The notes beneath the pieces were generated by a model. The model saw nothing but the letters and a program-made list of their open reading frames with translations, was not told the origin of the DNA and did no database searches. Of a stretch of 5,817 bases of DNA, positions 1 to 4,203 are shown piece after piece; the first letter of the stretch is position 1; every line of letters starts with the position of its first letter. The DNA is taken from NCBI GenBank assembly GCA_003140655.1, contig PLKR01000650.1, forward strand, positions 1 to 5,817. Direction: 5' to 3'. The stretch is from Acidobacteriaceae bacterium. Lineage in GTDB: Bacteria; Acidobacteriota; Terriglobia; Terriglobales; Acidobacteriaceae. Made by a program: the position numbers and the translations under genes.

Positions 1-201
1 CACCTCGGCCTTCCCGCCCGCCTGAGCTATCGCTTGTGCAGACGATTCGAGAGCGGCGCGGGTGCGTCCGCACAGAACGGCGGTGGCGCCTAGACTCGAC
101 AACTCATGCGCGATGGCGGCGCCAATGCCCCGTCCTGCGCCGGTAATGACCGCCACTTGCCCGGCCAGGGGGTGAACCGCATCCTTCAGCACCGTGTTCA
201 T
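1..201 (-). CDS. Short-chain dehydrogenase/reductase, N-terminal part (runs off left edge)
   Basis: Reading leftwards from an ATG at 201-199, an uninterrupted frame of 67 codons reaches the window edge, so the 3' part is missing. The visible protein holds the first half of a Rossmann fold: a beta strand (QVAVIT, about residues 15-20), then the TGxxxGIG dinucleotide-binding motif as TGAGRGIG at residues 20-27, a helix, and a second strand ending in LCGR. The arginine after that strand (residue 46) is the position that often favours NADP(H) over NAD(H) in classical SDRs. The catalytic Ser-Tyr-Lys lies outside the window, so substrate and reaction cannot be given; a 3-oxoacyl-ACP reductase-like or general alcohol/ketone oxidoreductase is typical of this family. 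The start is supported by a GGAGGG Shine-Dalgarno 8 nt upstream. The gene is divergent from the TPR gene at 565. Confidence 0.92.
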   Translation of the reverse strand, partial: MNTVLKDAVHPLAGQVAVITGAGRGIGAAIAHELSSLGATAVLCGRTRAALESSAQAIAQAGGKAEV

Positions 202-208
202 CGAAATG

Positions 209-214
209 CCCTCC
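209..214 (-). promoter_or_regulatory. Shine-Dalgarno of the SDR gene
   Basis: The plus strand reads CCCTCC here, giving GGAGGG on the coding strand, 7-8 nt before the ATG at 201-199. This fixes the SDR start. Confidence 0.8.
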
Positions 215-335
215 AGTCCCGTAGAAGTCCACTGCGTCCCGCTCCAGTGCCGCGCGAGGGCCGGATTTAGAGGCTATCCACCCGGTGCAGCATCTGCATC
301 TTATACAATAGCGCGAAGGGTGAGTGGGAAGTTGC

Positions 336-364
336 TTGCCTTCGGAGCAAGAGGTACTTATAAT
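336..364 (+). promoter_or_regulatory. Predicted sigma-70-type promoter for the TPR gene
   Basis: TTGCCT at 336-341 (four of six matches to TTGACA) is followed after exactly 17 nt by a perfect TATAAT at 359-364. Initiation would be expected near 371, giving a leader of about 190 nt before the ATG at 565. The box sequences and spacing are seen directly; activity is inferred from the housekeeping sigma consensus, which may not apply exactly in this phylum. Confidence 0.6.
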
Positions 365-512
365 CCGGCAACCGGGAATGAAAGGGTCAGTCGCGTTGCG
401 TCCCGCAGGTTACCTTTTTTGCGAGAGGCGTGATGGGAACGCTGCCCGGCACTTCCAAAGCGGAATCTGTAGCGCGAAAAGCTGTCGGAGTGGAATGCAG
501 CCAAAAAGTTAG

Positions 513-531
513 GAAATCGATTTCGCGAAAT
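513..531. repeat. Overlapping palindromes, alternating GAAAT/ATTTC half-sites
   Basis: GAAATCGATTTC (513-524) and ATTTCGCGAAAT (520-531) are both perfect 12-bp palindromes that share ATTTC. The result is three 5-bp half-sites in alternating orientation, at 513-517, 520-524 and 527-531, each separated by 2 bp. The block lies 19 bp before the Shine-Dalgarno of the TPR gene, inside its predicted leader. It could be a protein-binding site. As RNA it could form only short A/U-rich stems, so a structural RNA role is less likely. Chance occurrence is possible. Confidence 0.45.
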
Positions 532-550
532 TGTGAATCCCCGACGATCC

Positions 551-556
551 AAGGAG
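551..556 (+). promoter_or_regulatory. Shine-Dalgarno that sets the TPR gene start
   Basis: AAGGAG lies 8 nt before the ATG at 565-567. The reading frame is open back to 430, but only this ATG has a good ribosome binding site and it is immediately followed by a classic signal peptide (MKK plus a hydrophobic run). The start is therefore placed at 565 rather than upstream. Confidence 0.85.
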
Positions 557-564
557 CCATACTG

Positions 565-1893
565 ATGAAAAAGATTCTGGTCACGGTTGTGCTTGGAGTT
601 GCTGTACTGGCGGCGGCAAAGGATGCAGCGCGGCCACTACTGGGGCAAGCAGCAAGTCCACAACCGTCCGCGTCACCCGCGCAACCAGCCCAGCCGGCGC
701 AAGCACAAGCGCCCGCTTCACCCGCGCAGGCTCCGGTTATTAAGGACCCTGCCGAGTACAACGCTTACGTGGGCGCCAGCCAGCAGAAGGACCCCGCGGC
801 CGAGATCAGCGGCCTCGAGGCCTTTCTGACGCAGTACCCCAATAGCATCATGAAACCGCAGGCGCTTGAAATCCTAATGGCGCTGTATCAGCAGACCAAC
901 AGCCCTAAGGTAATGGACACTGCCCAGCGAGTGCTGGCCGTCAACCCGGATAACGTCAAGGCACTCGTCGTGTTGGCGTACACCGAGCGGGCAACGCAGA
1001 AATGGGCGGATGCCAAGCAACATGCCGAACACGCGTTGGAGGTGCTGCCGAAATGGACGAAGCCGGACGGGGTTTCAGACGCCGATTTTGCCAAGCAGAA
1101 GACGCAGTTCGGCTTCATCATGGAGAGTGTCGCCGGTTTTTCCGCGCTGCAACTGAAGGACTATGCGTCGGCCCAGAAACACCTGCGAACCGCGGTGGAA
1201 ACCGATCCCAGCAACGTGGAGAACGTATACGCGCTGGCCACTGCCCTGCTGCCTCCCTCAACTCCCGCTGACGAAGTCAACGGCTTGTTCTTTATTGCCC
1301 GCGCAGTGAATTTGATTACGGACCCTACCGGCAAAGAGCAGGTCAAGAAGTTTGGACACAGTAAGTACATGCGCTATCACGGCGGAGACGATGGATGGAC
1401 CGATCTGCTGGCACAAACCGTGTCTACTCCGCTGCCACCGGCCGGTTTCACGATCAAGCCCGCTCCTACTCCGCCCGAGCAAGCTCATGCCATGGCGATT
1501 GCGACCGAGCCCACCAAGATGGACTTTGGCCAATGGGAATTCATCCTCTCGAACGGCTCCCAGGCTGACCAGGATCTGGTGTGGAACGCCATCAAAAGCA
1601 AGGCGGTACAGCTGCAGGGTACGGTCATCAAGGCGACAGCCACGGAGTTCGACATCGCTGGAAGCCTCGACGATATCGAGGCCAAGAAGGTGGACATTAC
1701 GCTGACCTTTGAGGACAAGGTGCCGCTGAAGCTGATCCCCAAGGAAGGCGCCAGTCTTGACTTCCAGGGCGAGCCTGCTTCGTACACTCCAAGTCCGTTT
1801 ATGATGACTATGGAGAAGGGCAAGCTGCTGAAGGCTGCGGCACCAGCCGCTCCGGCCAAGAAACCAGCCGTTCATAAACCAGCTTCGCAGTAG
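565..1893 (+). CDS. Exported TPR-repeat protein with C-terminal OB-fold-like domain
   Basis: The protein has 442 residues and no known name. Residues 1-18 form a signal peptide: two lysines, a hydrophobic stretch ILVTVVLGVAVLAAA, and a possible AAA signal-peptidase I site. There is no lipobox cysteine; in fact the protein from this start has no cysteine. Residues about 29-57 are an Ala/Pro/Gln-rich linker. Residues about 60-255 are helical and TPR-like: paired helices with A/L/Y spacing, and clear repeat ends such as RVLAVNPDN (122-130) and a DYASAQKHLRTAVETDPSN stretch (199-217). Residues about 320-423 are beta-rich (VQLQGTVIKA, EFDIAGS, VDITLTFED, LDFQGEPASY, PFMMTMEKGKLL), an order that resembles small secreted OB-fold domains. 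The C-terminal tail (424-442) is Ala/Pro/Lys-rich. A periplasmic or envelope scaffolding role is inferred; no catalytic motif is visible. It is monocistronic, with a promoter at 336-364 and a terminator at 1915-1947. Confidence 0.9.
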   Translation: MKKILVTVVLGVAVLAAAKDAARPLLGQAASPQPSASPAQPAQPAQAQAPASPAQAPVIKDPAEYNAYVGASQQKDPAAEISGLEAFLTQYPNSIMKPQALEILMALYQQTNSPKVMDTAQRVLAVNPDNVKALVVLAYTERATQKWADAKQHAEHALEVLPKWTKPDGVSDADFAKQKTQFGFIMESVAGFSALQLKDYASAQKHLRTAVETDPSNVENVYALATALLPPSTPADEVNGLFFIARAVNLITDPTGKEQVKKFGHSKYMRYHGGDDGWTDLLAQTVSTPLPPAGFTIKPAPTPPEQAHAMAIATEPTKMDFGQWEFILSNGSQADQDLVWNAIKSKAVQLQGTVIKATATEFDIAGSLDDIEAKKVDITLTFEDKVPLKLIPKEGASLDFQGEPASYTPSPFMMTMEKGKLLKAAAPAAPAKKPAVHKPASQ

Positions 1894-1910
1894 TTCCAGT
1901 AGGGATTCGA

Positions 1911-1947
1911 ACAAAAGGCAGCCCAGGCGGGCTGCCTTCGCTTTTTT
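1911..1947. terminator. Strong rho-independent terminator, probably bidirectional
   Basis: A perfect 10-bp stem, AAGGCAGCCC (1915-1924) with GGGCTGCCTT (1929-1938), encloses a 4-nt AGGC loop. It is followed on the plus strand by CGC and six T (1942-1947), so it ends the TPR transcript 21 bp after its stop codon. Read on the minus strand, the same hairpin is followed by TTTTGT (the last stem bases plus 1914-1911), so it can also stop the convergent purC-cvpA-fis transcript, whose last stop codon is at 1985-1983. Termination is strongly expected rightwards and plausible leftwards. Confidence 0.9.
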
Positions 1948-1982
1948 CGGGCTATCGAAAACAAGAACACTACTGGCGACGG

Positions 1983-2261
1983 CTAGCGCATCGCTTTCTT
2001 TTCCAGCGATACCGGCCGCGCGCTGCGGGGCGGGCGTTTCGCCCCATCCCGAAGCTGGCGCACGTCGATCTTGAGCTCGTCGATGGTCCGGCTGAGCGTA
2101 TTGCGGTGCATTCCCAGTTCGCGGGCAGCGCGGCATTGGTTGCCCTTATTTTCCTGGAGGACGGTGAGGATAAAGCGCTTCTTGAATTCGCGCACGCCCT
2201 CGGAATAAAGGATGTTGCTTTTGTACATCTGCAGGATGAGTGCTTCCAGTTGATCTTTCAC
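1983..2261 (-). CDS. Small Fis-family helix-turn-helix DNA-binding protein
   Basis: The protein has 92 residues. Residues about 21-66 match the Fis-type C-terminal helix-turn-helix (HTH_8): a helix EFKKRFILTVLQENKGN, then CRAARELGMHRNTLSRTIDEL, with the characteristic G-N-x-x-x-A-A-x-x-L-G-x-x-R-x-T-L pattern. There is no sigma-54 AAA+ or receiver domain, so it is a stand-alone DNA binder and not an NtrC-type activator. The tail (about 72-92) is Arg/Lys/Pro-rich and could add non-specific DNA contact. The start is GTG at 2261-2259: an in-frame stop lies 21-24 nt upstream, no ATG intervenes, and a purine tract (GAGAGAGA, minus strand of 2269-2276) sits at ribosome-binding distance. The N-terminus (MKDQLEALILQMYKSN) reads like acidobacterial homologues I recall. 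The gene follows cvpA by 58 bp and is the last gene before the shared terminator. Target sites are unknown. Confidence 0.92.
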   Translation of the reverse strand: MKDQLEALILQMYKSNILYSEGVREFKKRFILTVLQENKGNQCRAARELGMHRNTLSRTIDELKIDVRQLRDGAKRPPRSARPVSLEKKAMR

Positions 2262-2319
2262 GTTAGGTCTCTCTCTTTTCGTTCAATGTCATGTACGAAC
2301 TGCCCTGCCGGCACAGCAT

Positions 2320-2868
2320 CTATTTCGACTTGGACGCGGGAGTGCCGGTCAATTCTTTCGGGGCCCGATGCAGGAAGTCGAGTCCCTCATAGAATCGCGC
2401 CCGCAACGCCGACGGCGCCACCCAAATGGCGGCCCTTCCGATCACCAGGAAATAGGGCGCCAGTTGCGAATTCTCCAGCATCTTTGAGGTGGGCGTGAAC
2501 GCGGTCATTCCCATCAGGACCACGGCCACCACCAACCCGCCCTTCACCAGGCCCAACAAAGCACCCAGAAAACGGTCAAACCCGCTCAACCCGACTGCCT
2601 TCATCAGCTTGCGCGCGACCCTGCCGGCGATGCTGAACAAGATCAAGATCGCAAAAAAAATGAGGAGGAAGCCGAAAATATCGGCCAGCCACTCGTTCCT
2701 CAAAAACGACATAAACCACTCCGCCAGGCGCTGATACTGCCAGGCGGCGACGATGTAACCAATTACCAGGCCAGCCATGCTCAGAGCTTCCGCGAAGAAG
2801 CCCTGGACAGCGGCCGAAACCACGTTCAACAACACAACCACGACAATCAACCAGTCCGCCGCGGTCAT
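2320..2868 (-). CDS. cvpA: CvpA-family inner-membrane protein
   Basis: The protein has 182 residues, usual for the CvpA family. Four hydrophobic segments are visible at about residues 5-24, 28-45, 60-82 and 101-124, separated by short charged loops. The family's conserved stretch DRFLGALLGLVKG (98-110) leads into the fourth segment, and the C-terminal part (about 125-182) is soluble. The family is named for colicin V production in Escherichia coli, where the gene precedes purF. Its molecular activity remains unclear, with links to envelope integrity. The start has a GGGAG Shine-Dalgarno 7 nt before the ATG. It lies 81 bp after purC and 58 bp before the Fis-like gene on the same strand, with no terminator-like hairpin noticed between them, so one transcript is likely. 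The family call is firm; the role in this organism is unknown. Confidence 0.92.
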   Translation of the reverse strand: MTAADWLIVVVVLLNVVSAAVQGFFAEALSMAGLVIGYIVAAWQYQRLAEWFMSFLRNEWLADIFGFLLIFFAILILFSIAGRVARKLMKAVGLSGFDRFLGALLGLVKGGLVVAVVLMGMTAFTPTSKMLENSQLAPYFLVIGRAAIWVAPSALRARFYEGLDFLHRAPKELTGTPASKSK

Positions 2869-2872
2869 GCTA

Positions 2873-2879
2873 CTCTCCC
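2873..2879 (-). promoter_or_regulatory. Shine-Dalgarno of cvpA
   Basis: The plus strand reads CTCTCCC, giving GGGAGAG on the coding strand, 4 nt before the ATG at 2868-2866 counted from the end of the box (about 6 nt from the GGGAG core). It confirms the cvpA start. Confidence 0.75.
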
Positions 2880-2949
2880 GCCCGCTCTCTTGCGAGCAAT
2901 TCTTCGCAACGCCTTCCCGCGGACTGTTCTGCCGAAAAACGCCCGGCGC

Positions 2950-3861
2950 TTACACATCCAGTTTGTGCCCTGTGATCTGGAGGTAGGCGTCGAGATATTT
3001 TTCGCTGGTCCGGTTGGCTACCTCGGCCGGCAGAGCTGGGGCCGGTGGCTGCTTGTTCCACCGAATTTCTTCCAGGTAATCGCGAACGTATTGCTTGTCA
3101 TAGGACTCCTGCCCCCGCCCCGGCGCGTACTTGGCGGCGGGCCAAAAGCGGGAAGAATCCGGCGTGAGCACCTCATCGGCCAGCGTGATTCCCTTGGGCG
3201 TGCGTCCAAACTCAAACTTGGTGTCGGCGACGATGATACCCCGCTGGCGGGCGTAAGTGGCGGCCTTTTTGTAGATCCGCAGGGTGATTTCGCGCAGGTG
3301 GCTGGAGGTCTCTGTGCCTAATATCTCGCACATCCTCGCAAATGAAATATTTTCATCATGGCCGTTCACCGCCTTGGTGGCCGGAGTGAAGATGGGCTCC
3401 GGGAAGGCCTCGGACTCAAGCAATCCCGCCGGCAGTGCGATGCCACAAACTTTGCCCGTCGCCTGATATTCCTTCCAGGCCGACCCCGAAATGTAGCCGC
3501 GCACCACGCACTCAACGGGGAACATCTCAGCACGCTGCACGATCATCGACCGGCCACGCAACTGGTCGGCATACTTCTGCAAAGATTGCGGATAGCGATC
3601 CACGTCCGCGGTGATGCTGTGGTTGGGGATAATGTCAGAAAGGAAGTGGAACCAGAACAGCGACATCTGGGTCAGGACGCGGCCTTTGTGAGGGATGCCG
3701 GTGGCGAGCACATAGTCGAAAGCCGAAATGCGGTCGGTGGCGACGAAGAGCAAGCGTTCATTATCCAACTGGTAAACGTCGCGCACCTTTCCGCTGGCGA
3801 GAAGTTGGAGATCGGGGAAATCGGTTTGTAGGATTACGGGGTCGAGAAGTTTAGGAGTCAT
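2950..3861 (-). CDS. purC: Phosphoribosylaminoimidazole-succinocarboxamide synthase (SAICAR synthetase)
   Basis: PurC joins CAIR and aspartate with ATP to give SAICAR in cytosolic de novo purine synthesis. The 303-residue protein belongs to the long form of the family (about 300 residues, as in yeast Ade1), not the roughly 240-residue form of E. coli. Family motifs appear in order: GKVRDVY (24-30, nucleotide-binding loop), ATDRISAFD (41-49), VECVVRGYISGSAWKEY (116-132), FTPATKAVNGHDENI (158-172), IIVADTKFEFG (209-219), LADEVLTPDSSRFW (227-240) and SYDKQYVRDYL (253-263). No key motif is broken. The ATG at 3861-3859 lacks a Shine-Dalgarno, but the protein begins as family members do and no better start exists. 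It heads the purC-cvpA-fis cluster and has its own promoter at 3893-3920. Confidence 0.98.
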   Translation of the reverse strand: MTPKLLDPVILQTDFPDLQLLASGKVRDVYQLDNERLLFVATDRISAFDYVLATGIPHKGRVLTQMSLFWFHFLSDIIPNHSITADVDRYPQSLQKYADQLRGRSMIVQRAEMFPVECVVRGYISGSAWKEYQATGKVCGIALPAGLLESEAFPEPIFTPATKAVNGHDENISFARMCEILGTETSSHLREITLRIYKKAATYARQRGIIVADTKFEFGRTPKGITLADEVLTPDSSRFWPAAKYAPGRGQESYDKQYVRDYLEEIRWNKQPPAPALPAEVANRTSEKYLDAYLQITGHKLDV

Positions 3862-4203
3862 GTTGAAATTTTACAGGTAAGGAGCGAGGCGTATTTTAGC
3901 CTCTCAGAAATTTTTGTCAACGGCAGAGATTACGGCGAAGAAAGAAGTCCGTATCCTATTGATTGGGGAAACGTTGGCCGTCGAGAGCATTCGGGAATCG
4001 AGGGGGAGCTACGGAATTGCGTTCAGGTGGTTGTGGAAAAGCTGAGGATGAGAGTGGATATCGTGGCGGTGGGCGGGGTTTGGCCGAAGTCGGCAACCTC
4101 TGAGCCTGACTGTCATGGAGATACGAGGCGACTCCTGACCAGATCCAAGGAGCGGTCGAACTAAGGTCTGATTCGCGCTGAACCGGCCCGCTAACCCCAA
4201 TCC
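3862..4203. other. Intergenic region between smc and purC
   Basis: This 342-bp gap holds the purC promoter at its left end. No gene is supported in the rest. A minus-strand frame at 4009-4200 (63 codons, starting just after the smc stop) has no recognisable motifs, is rich in Arg, His and Pro, and lacks a good ribosome binding site. A plus-strand frame ending at a TAA at 4162-4164 is open for more than 100 codons back into purC antisense, but its first ATG is at 4048, leaving 38 codons of unknown sequence. An imperfect dyad GCCGA-AG-TCGGC at 4083-4094 has too small a loop to be a hairpin. I found no T-run terminator after smc. Confidence 0.55.
3893..3920 (-). promoter_or_regulatory. Predicted sigma-70-type promoter of purC-cvpA-fis
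   Basis: On the minus strand a perfect TTGACA (-35, 3920-3915) is followed after 16 nt by TAAAAT (-10, 3898-3893; five of six matches to TATAAT). Initiation is expected near 3886, leaving a leader of only about 25 nt before the purC ATG. The leader shows no Shine-Dalgarno. I see no PurR-like palindrome overlapping the boxes. The sequence match is direct; promoter function is inferred. Confidence 0.75.

Larger units (their letters stand above)
202..564. other. Divergent intergenic region between SDR and TPR genes
   Basis: This 363-bp stretch separates two divergent genes. Open frames in it (for example plus-strand frames from 194 and 324, and the in-frame extension of the TPR ORF back to 430) have no recognisable protein character and no good ribosome binding site, so I treat it as non-coding. 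It holds a rightward promoter at 336-364, a predicted transcribed leader from about 371, a short T-run at 415-420 after a weak 4-bp hairpin, and overlapping palindromes at 513-531. For the leftward SDR gene I see only a poor candidate -10 (TATAAG on the minus strand, 305-300) without a matching -35, so its promoter is not assigned. I recognise no known riboswitch core. Confidence 0.6.

Noticed and set aside
397..420. Possible attenuator: short hairpin followed by six T in the TPR leader
   Set aside because: The stem is only 4 bp and is separated from the T-run by 7 nt, so it is too weak and badly spaced for intrinsic termination.
430..564. A 45-codon N-terminal extension of the TPR protein
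   Set aside because: It has no good ribosome binding site, would bury the signal peptide inside the protein, and carries the only cysteines in the frame. The ATG at 565 has AAGGAG at ideal spacing.
1258..2136. Minus-strand open frame of 292 codons
   Set aside because: It lies antisense to the well-supported TPR gene and spans the terminator and part of the Fis-like gene. Its composition is Arg/Ser/Leu-rich with no domain signature, as expected of a shadow frame in GC-rich DNA.
2870..3061. Minus-strand 63-codon frame ending just before cvpA
   Set aside because: It mostly overlaps the 3' end of purC in another frame, has no recognisable motif and lacks its own ribosome binding site.
3878..3884. 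TAAGGAG on the plus strand, a perfect Shine-Dalgarno-like sequence pointing right
   Set aside because: No ATG, GTG or TTG start follows at suitable spacing with an open frame that looks like protein; it is simply the complement of the CTCCTTA in the purC leader.
4083..4094. Dyad GCCGA-AG-TCGGC as a possible smc terminator
   Set aside because: The 2-nt centre cannot form a proper loop without opening the stem, and no T-run follows on the minus strand.
4009..4200. Minus-strand 63-codon frame directly after the smc stop
   Set aside because: The position would suit an operon gene, but the product is low-information (Arg/His/Pro-rich), unlike known families, and there is no convincing Shine-Dalgarno.
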